Part shown: one piece after another, positions 39,257 to 48,211 of the stretch
Layout of the letters: every line of letters begins with the position of its first letter
Numbering within the stretch: position 1 is the first letter of the stretch
DNA from: Acinetobacter lwoffii
Lineage (GTDB): Bacteria > Pseudomonadota > Gammaproteobacteria > Pseudomonadales > Moraxellaceae
Direction: 5' to 3'
Assembly: GCF_019048525.1 (NCBI RefSeq)
Contig: NZ_CP077369.1
Location: forward strand, 2,542,001-2,606,000
DNA: 64,000 nucleotides
Program-made: the position numbers and the translations under genes
Notes under the pieces: generated by a model
The model's database searches: none
What the model was told of the DNA's origin: nothing
Seen by the model: the letters and a program-made list of their open reading frames with translations, nothing else

Positions 39257-40707
39257 TTTTTGTCCTCCTGATCCGGTTGTTCAGGAACTTCTTCGATACG
39301 TTCGCGAATACTACTTAATGGTCGACGCGAGGCCTGAACCACATCGCTATCTGATTCATGATCTGGTCGGGTATGAATAAAATCCGGGCCTTTGTGCATC
39401 AGGCGCAACATGTAGTAAATCCCGATACCAAATACCACACAGTAGACAACTACAAAAATAATCAGGGTCAGCCCCACCTGTTCAGCGGAAACCGGAGACA
39501 ATGCATCCTTGGTTCGCATGATGCCGTAGACTACCCAAGGCTGACGGCCGACTTCTGTGGTAAACCATCCCGCAAGCATGGCAATAAATCCGGAAGGTCC
39601 CATAATCAGGGCAAATCGGTGCAATGCACGGGACTCATAAAAGCGACCACGGGTACGTGCCCACGCTCCCCATAACGCCAGTAACAGCATCAATACGCCG
39701 AGTCCGACCATAATCCGGAAGCTCCAGAACACCACCAGCGAATTCGGCCGGTCTTCAGGCGCAAAGTCTTTAAGTCCTGTAACCTTTCCATCCATCGAGT
39801 GGGTTAGAATCAGGCTACCCAAGTTGGGAATTGCGACTGCATATTTGGTTTCTTCGGCCTCCATATCTGGAATACCAAAGAGATATAAGGGCATGCCTTC
39901 GTCATGATTGGTTTCCCAGTGCCCTTCCATGGCTGCAAGTTTGGCTGGCTGATGTTCAAGGGTATTAATACCGTGCATATCACCGACGATGACCTGTAAG
40001 GGCGCGAGTACCAGAAGCAGCCACATCGCCATGGAAAATGAAGTCTTGACCAGTGCATCACGACGGCCTTTGATGAGGTGCCATGCGGCTGTAGCAGCGA
40101 CCAGTAAGGCGGAAACCAGAAAGGCAGCCATGGCCATATGGGCCAGACGATAAGGGAAAGATGGGTTAAACACGATAGCAAGCCAGTCTTGCGGAACAAT
40201 CAGGCCATTTTCAATCGCAAAGCCTTGTGGGGTCTGCATCCAGCTATTGGACGATAGAATCCAGAACATGGAAATACAGGTGCCTATCGCAACCATCAAG
40301 GTCGAGAAAAAGTGCGCCTTTGGTCCCACTCGCCCCCAGCCAAATAACATGATGCCCAGAAAGCCCGCTTCCAGAAAGAAAGCGGTGAGTACTTCATAGG
40401 CCAATAAAGGTCCAGTCACGCTGCCTGCCACCCGGGAAAACTCACTCCAGTTGGTTCCAAACTGGTAGCTCATGACCACACCAGAGACGACACCCATCCC
40501 GAATGCCACAGCGAAAATTTTCACCCAGAATTTGAATAGATCCTGAAAAATCGGATTTTGGGTTTTGAGCCAGCGCCATTCCAGAATGGCCAGAAAGCTG
40601 GCCAAGCCAATAGAAATTGCCGGAAAAATGATATGAAAAGATACAGTAAAGGCGAACTGTATTCGTGCTAACTCTAATGCAGTTAAACCCAGAGTCATAA
40701 GCTTCAC
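39253..40707 (-). CDS. cydA: Cytochrome bd oxidase subunit I, short Q-loop (CioA) type
   Basis: 484 residues, close to CioA (about 490) and shorter than E. coli CydA (522). Haem ligands are recognisable: a histidine near the N-terminus (VSFHIIFPA), H in RLAHMAMAAF and M in the long helix IV-V region; the quinol-binding loop after GDMHGINTLEHQPAKLAAMEGHW is short, the mark of the cyanide-insensitive class. Found with cydB and the small subunit in one minus-strand operon. It provides high-affinity O2 respiration and tolerance to inhibitors such as cyanide. The promoter lies in a 256-base gap shared with a divergent MarR gene. Confidence 0.92.
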   Translation of the reverse strand: MKLMTLGLTALELARIQFAFTVSFHIIFPAISIGLASFLAILEWRWLKTQNPIFQDLFKFWVKIFAVAFGMGVVSGVVMSYQFGTNWSEFSRVAGSVTGPLLAYEVLTAFFLEAGFLGIMLFGWGRVGPKAHFFSTLMVAIGTCISMFWILSSNSWMQTPQGFAIENGLIVPQDWLAIVFNPSFPYRLAHMAMAAFLVSALLVAATAAWHLIKGRRDALVKTSFSMAMWLLLVLAPLQVIVGDMHGINTLEHQPAKLAAMEGHWETNHDEGMPLYLFGIPDMEAEETKYAVAIPNLGSLILTHSMDGKVTGLKDFAPEDRPNSLVVFWSFRIMVGLGVLMLLLALWGAWARTRGRFYESRALHRFALIMGPSGFIAMLAGWFTTEVGRQPWVVYGIMRTKDALSPVSAEQVGLTLIIFVVVYCVVFGIGIYYMLRLMHKGPDFIHTRPDHESDSDVVQASRRPLSSIRERIEEVPEQPDQEDKK

Positions 40708-40963
40708 CTATGCATTGTTATTTGGCATCTTTGCCCTTCAATTTTTAAGTCATGAATTTTTCTAGTGACATGGCTAGCTTAGGCGTGGCTGTTATAAAAA
40801 GTATGTAGTCTTTTGTTGATTATTTTTTAATCAGGTTAAACTATGTAACTCTTGCTGATAAAGAAAATATTACTCTGAATAATTTTTAAAACTCTCCTCT
40901 TGAGCTTTAGATAAAACAGGCGTAAATTAGGCCTAAATTTAGTTACCCAGGTTAACTAACCAT

Positions 40964-41407
40964 ATGTTTTCCGAATCTCCCCGACTTCGTACGCTGTTAT
41001 TACGCTGCGCACGACTGATGAGCGATGAGATCAATACGATCTTGTTGTCATCTCAATTAAATTATTCCTTATGGCAGGTGTTATACGTCATCCAGTCAAA
41101 GCAACAATGCACGCTGGCAGATATTTCCAGTTATCTCAATGTATCCAAGCCCGGTATTACTAAGCGGATTCAGCAACTGGTTGAACTCGATCTGATTGCC
41201 CAACTCGAAACTGAAGACAAACGTCAAAAGCTGTTCAAGTTGAGTGAGCAAGGAATTGAGACCTTTGCGATGTGTTCCAAACAGATCGATACATTTGAAG
41301 ATCAGTTGCTTGAGCACGTTGAATCAGATGATCTTGAAGGCAGTAAAAATACCTTGATGCAACTCATTCAGCAGTTATATCCCTCATCTCAGGACAGACC
41401 TCAATGA
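40964..41407 (+). CDS. MarR-family regulator
   Basis: 147 residues with a winged helix-turn-helix (ADISSYLNVSKPGITKRIQQL, positions about 50-70, given in parts ADISSYLNV and SKPGITKRIQ) and flanking dimer helices. MarR proteins repress efflux genes and respond to small aromatic compounds. It overlaps the MFS gene downstream by four bases, so it probably controls that transporter and itself. Divergent from cydAB. Ligand unknown. Confidence 0.85.
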   Translation: MFSESPRLRTLLLRCARLMSDEINTILLSSQLNYSLWQVLYVIQSKQQCTLADISSYLNVSKPGITKRIQQLVELDLIAQLETEDKRQKLFKLSEQGIETFAMCSKQIDTFEDQLLEHVESDDLEGSKNTLMQLIQQLYPSSQDRPQ

Positions 41408-42606
41408 GCCAAGAACAAGAAGCGCCTTTATGGACGCCCAATTTTATCCTGATCAGTCTGGTGAATTTCCAGCTGGTTCTGGTGTTCTACTTACTGGTGA
41501 TTGTGATTGTCGGCTACTCAGTGGCTGAGCTAGGGGCTTCGACTGCACAAGCCGGTCTGGTATCAGGTCTGTTTATTGTCGGCACCCTATTCGGACGCTT
41601 ATTGATCGGAAAATTACTGAATCGTCTGGGTTTGAAAAATACGCTTGTCATTGGCCTGACTGGCTTTCTGCTCTTTTCCGGACTGTATATGATTCCGGCC
41701 AAGCTGGAAGTTTTATTGGGTATCCGCCTAATACACGGTTTTATGATGGGTATGGCTTCTACTGTACTGGGTACAGTGATTGCACAGACCATTCCTGCCA
41801 CACGGCGTGGTGAAGGAATTGGATATTTCAGCATGAGCAGCACCCTTGGCACAGCGATTGGTCCCTTTGCCGGAATCTGGCTGATGACAAATTTTAATTA
41901 TCAGGTAATTTTCATCTTTACCAGTATCGTTGCGCTCAGCTGCCTGATTTGTGGCTTGTTCATCCAGCCACCACGCCTTAAGGCAGGTCATTCGTCAGCA
42001 GATTCTACTTCGCAAAGCACCAGTAAACTGGCCCAGTATATTGAACCGAATGCCCTACCGATTGCACTGATTGTACTGCTGGTGGCTACTTCTTATTCAG
42101 GTGTACTGTCCTTTATTCATTTTTATGCCAAAGACATTAATCTGGTCGAAGCAGCATCATTCTTTTTCTTAATGTATGCCTTTGCCATTTTGCTTTCGCG
42201 TCCTTTTACCGGCCCGCTCATGGATCGTAAAGGCGAAAATATCATTATCTATCCTGCCATTGTGATTATGGCACTGGGGATATTGCTACTCAGTCAGGCG
42301 CAAAACTCTGTGATGTTACTTGCCAGTGCTGCCTTGCTTGGTTTTGGTTTTGGTAATATCCAGTCGGTGTGTCAAACCATTGCGGTGAAAAGTACGACAT
42401 TGCAGCGTATGGGACTCGCAACCTCAACCTTCTTTATTGCCCTGGATGCCGGTCTTGGTTTTGGCCCTTATTTCCTGGGTATGCTGCTGGATCAGATCGG
42501 TTATCGCCAGCTTTATCTGTTCTCGGCGCTGCTCACCCTGAGCTGCCTGGTCTGGTATTACCTTCTGCATGGCCGTAAAGCAGGAAAAGTACAGCCTTCT
42601 CATTAA
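41404..42606 (+). CDS. MFS transporter, MarR-linked
   Basis: 400 residues, about twelve helices, with the helix 2-3 motif GRLLIGKLLNRLGLKN (near 58-73) and its second-half counterpart RPFTGPLMDRKGEN. It shares length and overall layout with the MFS protein at 16.1 kb. An ATGA overlap with marR points to coupled translation and to a drug- or aromatic-compound efflux role by analogy with marR-efflux pairs. Substrate not identifiable. Confidence 0.85.
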   Translation: MSQEQEAPLWTPNFILISLVNFQLVLVFYLLVIVIVGYSVAELGASTAQAGLVSGLFIVGTLFGRLLIGKLLNRLGLKNTLVIGLTGFLLFSGLYMIPAKLEVLLGIRLIHGFMMGMASTVLGTVIAQTIPATRRGEGIGYFSMSSTLGTAIGPFAGIWLMTNFNYQVIFIFTSIVALSCLICGLFIQPPRLKAGHSSADSTSQSTSKLAQYIEPNALPIALIVLLVATSYSGVLSFIHFYAKDINLVEAASFFFLMYAFAILLSRPFTGPLMDRKGENIIIYPAIVIMALGILLLSQAQNSVMLLASAALLGFGFGNIQSVCQTIAVKSTTLQRMGLATSTFFIALDAGLGFGPYFLGMLLDQIGYRQLYLFSALLTLSCLVWYYLLHGRKAGKVQPSH

Positions 42607-42612
42607 AAGCTT

Positions 42613-43593
42613 TTAAAAGCGCCGGCTAAACCGGCGCCGGTATTCCAACGGCGTCAGACCGGTTTTTTTATGAAATAAACGGCGGAATGAACTTGGATCC
42701 TGATAGCCGACATTTTGCATGATCACATCCACAGCTTGATCGGTTTCTTCCAGTCGTTTACGGGCAGCTTCAATTCGGATCGCTTGTAGATATTGATTGG
42801 GCGGTATGTCTAAGGCTTGTTTAAAGCGTCGAATCAGGGTTCGGCCAGTCACATTAAACTGCTCTGCCAGCTGGTTCAAACTAAAATCTTCATGAAAATG
42901 CTGCTCTAGCCAGTTCTGGATTTTTTGTACCAGTTCATCATGGTGCGGCTGGCCAATATTCAGCAATGAATAAGACAACTGGCTATCACGGCGGTAATCA
43001 ATTACGAAAGATTTAGCCGATTGCATGGCCACCTCAAAGCCATACAAGCGCTCAATCAGATGCAAACCCAAGTCAAACCAGGCCAGGCCTCCACCCGCGC
43101 AATAGATATTCTGATCCCGGCTAATCATCAGATCGGCATTCAGTTTCACCTTAGGATAGCGTGAACGAAACACTTCCTGAAAACCCCAATGCGTTGTTGC
43201 AACTCGGTCATCTAAAATGCCTGCTTCTGCCAGAAAAAAATTCCCCGTACAGTTTCCTGCAATTAAAGTCGCCTCTGCATGTGCAGATTTTAAAAAATGA
43301 ATCAGTTCTGGATTCTGTTGCAATACATCCTGAATCGGTGCAGCGATGGTCGGTACCACCAGAATATCTGCAGTTTGAATCTCTTGATAAGAAAAATGTG
43401 CCTGCAACTGCAGCCCATTGATACACCGAATCGGATGTCCCTCCGGACTGGCGATACTCACCTTAAACAGGCGCTGTACGTCCTGCTGCTGGATCCGGTT
43501 CCAGCTTACGCCAGCCATGGTAAATAAATCGACCACACCCGTAATGGCCGAAGCCAGAGCCCCATGAAAGCCTAAAATCACCACCTGTTGCAT
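42613..43593 (-). CDS. GlxA-family regulator (DJ-1/PfpI plus AraC)
   Basis: 326 residues. The N-terminal half (about 1-175) is a DJ-1/PfpI-like domain, with a nucleophile-elbow-like cysteine in LIAGNCTGNFFLAEAG. The C-terminal half (about 225-320) has two AraC-type helix-turn-helices, the second reading VGYQDPSSFRRLFHKKTG. Such regulators include GlxA, CdhR and ArgR of Pseudomonas, which control amino acid, carnitine and betaine catabolism. It is divergent from an acyl-CoA dehydrogenase 114 bases away, which it may control. Effector unknown. Confidence 0.85.
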   Translation of the reverse strand: MQQVVILGFHGALASAITGVVDLFTMAGVSWNRIQQQDVQRLFKVSIASPEGHPIRCINGLQLQAHFSYQEIQTADILVVPTIAAPIQDVLQQNPELIHFLKSAHAEATLIAGNCTGNFFLAEAGILDDRVATTHWGFQEVFRSRYPKVKLNADLMISRDQNIYCAGGGLAWFDLGLHLIERLYGFEVAMQSAKSFVIDYRRDSQLSYSLLNIGQPHHDELVQKIQNWLEQHFHEDFSLNQLAEQFNVTGRTLIRRFKQALDIPPNQYLQAIRIEAARKRLEETDQAVDVIMQNVGYQDPSSFRRLFHKKTGLTPLEYRRRFSRRF

Positions 43594-43625
43594 ACTTTAC
43601 TAATTGTCACTTTTCACCCGATTCA

Positions 43626-43639
43626 TGTCATTATTGACA
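43626..43639. promoter_or_regulatory. Palindrome TGTCA-TTAT-TGACA upstream of an acyl-CoA dehydrogenase
   Basis: A 14-base site, also containing a consensus -35 (TTGACA), 68 bases before the start at 43708. The same palindrome form (TGTCA-N4-TGACA, preceded by ATTCA) occurs 66 bases before the other C-terminal-domain acyl-CoA dehydrogenase gene at 62.1 kb. Likely operator. Confidence 0.5.
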
Positions 43640-43707
43640 ATCCTCCTCAATAAAAGCAACTGCTAGTCTTAATGCTATCTTAAGAATTGCACATTCAGGA
43701 TAGTACC

Positions 43708-45495
43708 GTGACCCAACTGATTAATAATAAAGATCTGCATTTCCAGCTTTATGACGTATTCAAACTTGAAGCGCTGACTAAACTGCAACGCTATCAGGAT
43801 CATGACAAAAATACTTTCGACAGTATTCTGGAAACGGCAAAAGGTATCGCGACTGATTATTTTGCGCCGCATAATGCCAAAGCTGATCAACAAGAACCGA
43901 ACTTTGATGGCAAACAGGTCAAAACCATTGATGAAGTGAAGACAGCCTGGCAACAGTTTGCCGATGCCGGCCTGCTTTGCGCCCAGCATGATTATGCAGA
44001 TGGTGGCATGCAACTGCCCACTTTGGTGAATATGGCCTGCAATGCGTATTTCATGTCGGCCAATCCGTCCACCGTGGCTTATTCTTTTCTAACGGCCGCT
44101 GCGGCGAACCTGATACAGGCTTTTGCCTCCCCAAAACAAAAGCAAATATTCCTACCGCATATGTTGAGTGGCCGCTTTGCTGGCACCATGGCCATGACAG
44201 AGCCGAATGTAGGTTCCTCTTTGGGCGATCTGACCACTAAAGCCATTCCTCAGGCAGATGGAATTTATAAAATTAAAGGCCAGAAAATGTTTATTTCGGG
44301 TGGCGATCAGGACATTAGCGAAAATATTGTGCATCTGGTCTTGGCGCGGATTCAGGATGCGCCGCAAGGCGTGAAAGGAATTTCCCTGTTTATCGTACCA
44401 AAATTCAAAACCAACGAGGATGGTTCACTCGGTGAAGCTAATGATGTACAGCTGGCTGGCTTACTGCACAAAATGGGCTATCGAGGTACTACATCTACAG
44501 TTTTAAGCTTTGGAGAAAATGATAATTGCTTAGGCTATTTAATTGGTGAACCCGGTCATGGCTTAAAATATATGTTCAAGATGATGAATGAAGCACGTGT
44601 GGGTGTCGGTCTGGGCGCAGCCATGATTGGTTATCGTGGCTATCTGGAATCTCTGGATTATGCTAAAAACCGTCCGCAAGGCCGGCCAGTTCATGAAAAA
44701 ACACCTGACTCGAAACCAGTAAATATCATTGAACATACCGATGTCAAACGCATGCTACTGGCGCAAAAGTCATATGTAGAAGGTTCGCTGGCACTTTGCT
44801 TATTTGCAGCCCGATTAATTGATGAACTTCAGGCAGCTCAAGATGAAGATAGTGCAATTCTGCTTGATCTCATCACCCCGGTGGTCAAATCTTTCCCTTC
44901 TGCCTATGGTCCGAAAGCCAATGATCTGGCTATTCAGGTCCTGGGCGGCGCGGGTTATACTCGTGAATATCCGGTGGAGCAATGTTATCGTGATAACCGG
45001 CTCAATCCGATTCATGAAGGAACTTACGGCATTCAATCTCTGGATCTGCTGGGACGTAAACTCTGGCAGCATAATGGCAAAGGGCTCAATCTGCTCATGC
45101 AGCGCATCCAGAAGACCTTGTCAGAGATTCATGAACCTAAGATAGTGGAACTCGCAAAGATCTATAAACAGCATCTTGCCACTGTGCAAAAGACTACACA
45201 GATTTTAGGCCAGGCCTTGCATCAAGGCAAAGTCAGCGAAGCTTTGGCCAATTCAGGCCTGTATCTGGATATGATGGGTAAGACCATCCTAGCCTGGCTA
45301 TGGCTGGAAATGGCGAATCAGGCTCAACTCAAGTTTGGCACATCTTCGCAGGCAGAAGATCAGACTTTTCTGGCAGGGAAAATTCAGGCAGCTCAATATT
45401 TTATTCGCTGGGAACTCCCTGAAATTGAACATCAGGCCAAATTACTGATGCATCTGGATGATACTTGCCTGAATATGCAAGCCGACTGGTTCTAG
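43708..45495 (+). CDS. Acyl-CoA dehydrogenase with C-terminal extension (DmdC-like length)
   Basis: 595 residues from GTG 43708, preferred to TTG 43687 because AGGA lies eight bases before it. Longer than normal acyl-CoA dehydrogenases (about 400), it is of the AcdA/DmdC type with an additional C-terminal domain (about 470-595). Visible: AMTEPNVGSSLGDL (FAD/substrate), KMFISGGDQD, GHGLKYMFKMMNEARVGVG, and the catalytic Glu region YRDNRLNPIHEGTYGIQ. Its substrate is probably a medium or long-chain acyl-CoA. Followed by an insertion-split terminator. A possible operator precedes it. Confidence 0.87.
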   Translation: MTQLINNKDLHFQLYDVFKLEALTKLQRYQDHDKNTFDSILETAKGIATDYFAPHNAKADQQEPNFDGKQVKTIDEVKTAWQQFADAGLLCAQHDYADGGMQLPTLVNMACNAYFMSANPSTVAYSFLTAAAANLIQAFASPKQKQIFLPHMLSGRFAGTMAMTEPNVGSSLGDLTTKAIPQADGIYKIKGQKMFISGGDQDISENIVHLVLARIQDAPQGVKGISLFIVPKFKTNEDGSLGEANDVQLAGLLHKMGYRGTTSTVLSFGENDNCLGYLIGEPGHGLKYMFKMMNEARVGVGLGAAMIGYRGYLESLDYAKNRPQGRPVHEKTPDSKPVNIIEHTDVKRMLLAQKSYVEGSLALCLFAARLIDELQAAQDEDSAILLDLITPVVKSFPSAYGPKANDLAIQVLGGAGYTREYPVEQCYRDNRLNPIHEGTYGIQSLDLLGRKLWQHNGKGLNLLMQRIQKTLSEIHEPKIVELAKIYKQHLATVQKTTQILGQALHQGKVSEALANSGLYLDMMGKTILAWLWLEMANQAQLKFGTSSQAEDQTFLAGKIQAAQYFIRWELPEIEHQAKLLMHLDDTCLNMQADWF

Positions 45496-45507
45496 ACAGA
45501 ATTTATC

Positions 45508-45849
45508 AAAAAATGCGCCTGTATTAGGTAATGCCAGTCACTTACAAAATTGACTGGCATTTTCTTTTTTAAATTCATGGCTGTATTTGATATGTAGAAA
45601 AGTCATCCGCAACTGTTTGAGGCCGGACTACATTAAAAAATGATTGTTTCTGCGATAAATTTGTTAGTTGATAGGGGCTGACGAGTTTTGCGGATGAAAA
45701 ATGCCTTTGGTTACTTTGGGCGAAACCAAAGTAACAAATGAGCTGCAAAATTTTGATTTAAAACAATAAGGCTCCGCTAAAAATTAAGGAGTTTATTTCT
45801 AAACTCCTTAACTGATCAGCATTATCTGTATTAGGCGCATTTTATTTTT
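45508..45849. terminator. Former bidirectional terminator split by a 297-bp insertion
   Basis: The arms AAAAAATGCGCCT (45508-45520) and AGGCGCATTTT (45833-45843, then ATTTTTT) pair perfectly for 11 bp. With the insertion and one repeat copy removed they face each other across the loop GTATT, a bidirectional terminator between convergent genes. Confidence 0.7.
45529..45825. mobile_element. MITE-like non-coding insertion with 10-bp direct repeats
   Basis: A 297-bp segment bounded on both sides by the direct repeat CTGTATTAGG (45519-45528 and 45826-45835). Its ends are imperfect inverted repeats: TAATGC-N3-TCA-N-TTA at the left and the same pattern read inward from the right (12 of 16 matching). 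It carries no ORF. Inside are three hairpins: AATGCCAGTC/GACTGGCATT (45530-45563), GTTACTTTGG/CCAAAGTAAC (45710-45739) and AAGGAGTTTA/TAAACTCCTT (45786-45809). The first has a T-run and can replace the lost terminator. It resembles a miniature mobile element moved in trans; the family is unknown to me. Confidence 0.6.
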
Positions 45850-45856
45850 TGAATCA

Positions 45857-47071
45857 TCAAGCTGCGGATTCTTGCACATCAAACTTTTTAAAAAGTTTGG
45901 CACGTTTGGAAGGCAAAATGTTAGCTTTCGTCAGATCGCCCTGATAATGCTGATATACCCGCTGATCCATGATTTTGTACCATAAAGGTGGAATCAAGGC
46001 TGGAATCAGCATGGTTGCATAACCGCTCGGTAATTCTGGCGCTTCATCAAAATGCCGCAATGCCTGAAATGGCCGGCTTGGAAAGGCATGATGGTCAGAA
46101 TGGCGCTGTAACTGGTATAAAAACAGATTGGTCACGATATTGTTGTTATTCCAGCTATGTTCCGGCAAGGTTCGCTCATAACTGCCATCCGCTTTCTGTC
46201 CGCGTTTCAGTCCATAGTGCTCGATATAATTCACAATCTCAAACAGGCTGACGCCATAAAATGCCTGTGTCAGTGTATAAGGAATAATTTTCTTGCCATA
46301 CGCCTTTAGCATCAAGGCATGATAGCCGGCACTCATGGCCCAACCATGAAACAGCTCATTTTCCTGATTAAAGAATTTCAGTCCCTTACGCTCGAGCCGT
46401 CTTTTTTCAATCTGGATTGCAGATTTTAATCCGCCTATTACGGTACGTGGCCAGAAACGGTAAAAAGATTCACCCATTTTTGAAGATGCCGGATCTTCTG
46501 GTGTCGCCACCCGTTTATGGTGTCCATAAGGATGTTCGATCCGGAAATGGTTATAGCCCAAAGGCATCAGGCTGGCATGAGACCAGTAATGGTCTCTTTT
46601 CTGAGGGCGATGGCTCAGCTCATGTGCAGTATTCACGCCGATTCCATTAATCGCCCCCATAGATACGCCAAGTAGCACCTGATCGATCAGAGAAACATTT
46701 GGGCGGGATACGATATAGCCTGCAAAAGCATTGGCAGCCATTTGCAATGGGATAAACATCTTCACGATCCGATCATAATAAGGATCTTTGACCAGAGCCT
46801 GAATCTGCTCATCATTTGGATTATTGGCATCATCACCAATTAAAGCATCTAATGTTGGGATAATCCCATGTAATAATAAAGGCCCACCCATCGCAAAGAC
46901 TTTTTTAGTGGCTTTGGGACCAAAATGATAGCCAGCCAGAATTCCCATTCCGATCACAGGCAGACCTGGGCTGAGCAACCAGCCAAAACGTTTTTTATCC
47001 AGCTTGACACCTTTTAGTGCCGACGCTTCCTGCGTAAACTGCGCTTTCTGGATTTGTGCAGGGGCATTCAT
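45857..47071 (-). CDS. alkM: AlkB-type membrane alkane 1-monooxygenase
   Basis: 404 residues, as AlkM of A. baylyi (408). Membrane diiron hydroxylase that oxidises the terminal methyl of n-alkanes, using rubredoxin. Histidine boxes HELSH (150-154), HPYGHH (180-185), NYIEHYG and LQRHSDHHA are all present, and the AlkB-specific NYIEHYGL segment separates it from desaturases. A divergent AraC-type gene (188 bases away) matches the alkR-alkM arrangement in Acinetobacter, in which AlkR activates alkM with alkanes. No rubredoxin gene is adjacent, as is usual in this genus. Confidence 0.9.
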   Translation of the reverse strand: MNAPAQIQKAQFTQEASALKGVKLDKKRFGWLLSPGLPVIGMGILAGYHFGPKATKKVFAMGGPLLLHGIIPTLDALIGDDANNPNDEQIQALVKDPYYDRIVKMFIPLQMAANAFAGYIVSRPNVSLIDQVLLGVSMGAINGIGVNTAHELSHRPQKRDHYWSHASLMPLGYNHFRIEHPYGHHKRVATPEDPASSKMGESFYRFWPRTVIGGLKSAIQIEKRRLERKGLKFFNQENELFHGWAMSAGYHALMLKAYGKKIIPYTLTQAFYGVSLFEIVNYIEHYGLKRGQKADGSYERTLPEHSWNNNNIVTNLFLYQLQRHSDHHAFPSRPFQALRHFDEAPELPSGYATMLIPALIPPLWYKIMDQRVYQHYQGDLTKANILPSKRAKLFKKFDVQESAA

Positions 47072-47258
47072 TGCGACCTTCCTTTTTTATGTTACTCTGC
47101 ACTTATAGTTGAATATTTCAGCAGCAGCGAACAGTATTCAACGTCCAGAAAAGCTATGTCAGCGTCTTTGGCACATGCTGCCAAATTCTGGCCTATAAGC
47201 ACAAATTTAAAATACTTATAGTCAATTAAATGAAATAAAATAGAAGAATAGAGTTAGC

Positions 47259-48209
47259 ATGGATGCTTTAAGTAAAATTTTTGATGATATTCATCTGGAA
47301 AAATCGGAATATCTTTATCTGAATGTATTTCATCCAGGCGGCTTTGACTATCAGCATGAGCCTTTTATGCTGGCCTATATCCTGTTACAGGGACAGGCGC
47401 AATTAAAGTTCATAAATGGTGATCGGCTGGAGCTGCAGCAAGGTGATCTGGTGCTATTACCTGCAGGTTCTGCCCATCATGTTTCCTGCCCAGACAATGC
47501 CGATTTTTCTGAGCACCATGCGATTAATCCTTATTTTCAGAGCAATGTACAGCAATGTATTGATCTCAATCGGGAAAATTCGGCGGAGCATAGTTTCATA
47601 CTGGCTATTCGTTTTAGCTTGGATATCCAGATGGCCAAACCTCTTTTGAGTACATTACCTAAATACCTGCATATTCAACATATTCTGGGTGATACCGCAC
47701 CGGAATGGTTACAGGTCGGCTTGCAATTTCTTGCACTGGAAACCCAGCAGCTTCGTCCCGGACGTGACAAAATTCTGGATCATCTGGTCAGTATTTTACT
47801 GATTGAATGCGTGCGAGATTATATTTTAAACCTGGAAAATGCCTCGAGCTGGCTGAATGCTCTTTCGCATCCGGAACTATCCAATGCACTGGCAGCGATT
47901 CATGGCAAACCTGAACAATTCTGGACTGTAGAAAGTCTGGCCGAACAATGTCATATGTCACGTTCCAAATTCGCCCAGTTATTTACCCAGATTGTCGGTG
48001 AACCGCCCCTTGCCTATCTGCAACAGCACCGCCTGCGTCTGGCAGCGCAATATTTGAGAAATAGTGGATTTGGTATCCAGCAGATCGCTTATCTGGTTGG
48101 TTATTCATCCGAGACGGCGTTTAGTCAAAGTTTTAAAAAACAGTTTGAACAGACGCCGACCCAATACCGGCTGAATTGTCAGAAGAACCAGTCTTTATTA
48201 CCAGACTAA
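47259..48209 (+). CDS. alkR: AlkR-like AraC/XylS regulator of the alkane hydroxylase
   Basis: 316 residues. N-terminal cupin-type sensor (about 25-95, with LLQGQAQLKFINGDRLELQ in 48-66 and PAGSAHHVS) and a C-terminal AraC DNA-binding domain (about 210-310), whose second helix-turn-helix ends VGYSSETAFSQSFKKQF. It is divergent from alkM, the arrangement of AlkR, which activates alkM in response to medium or long alkanes. Identification rests on context and domain type. It ends two bases before lpxB on the opposite strand. Confidence 0.82.
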   Translation: MDALSKIFDDIHLEKSEYLYLNVFHPGGFDYQHEPFMLAYILLQGQAQLKFINGDRLELQQGDLVLLPAGSAHHVSCPDNADFSEHHAINPYFQSNVQQCIDLNRENSAEHSFILAIRFSLDIQMAKPLLSTLPKYLHIQHILGDTAPEWLQVGLQFLALETQQLRPGRDKILDHLVSILLIECVRDYILNLENASSWLNALSHPELSNALAAIHGKPEQFWTVESLAEQCHMSRSKFAQLFTQIVGEPPLAYLQQHRLRLAAQYLRNSGFGIQQIAYLVGYSSETAFSQSFKKQFEQTPTQYRLNCQKNQSLLPD

Positions 48210-48211
48210 AA

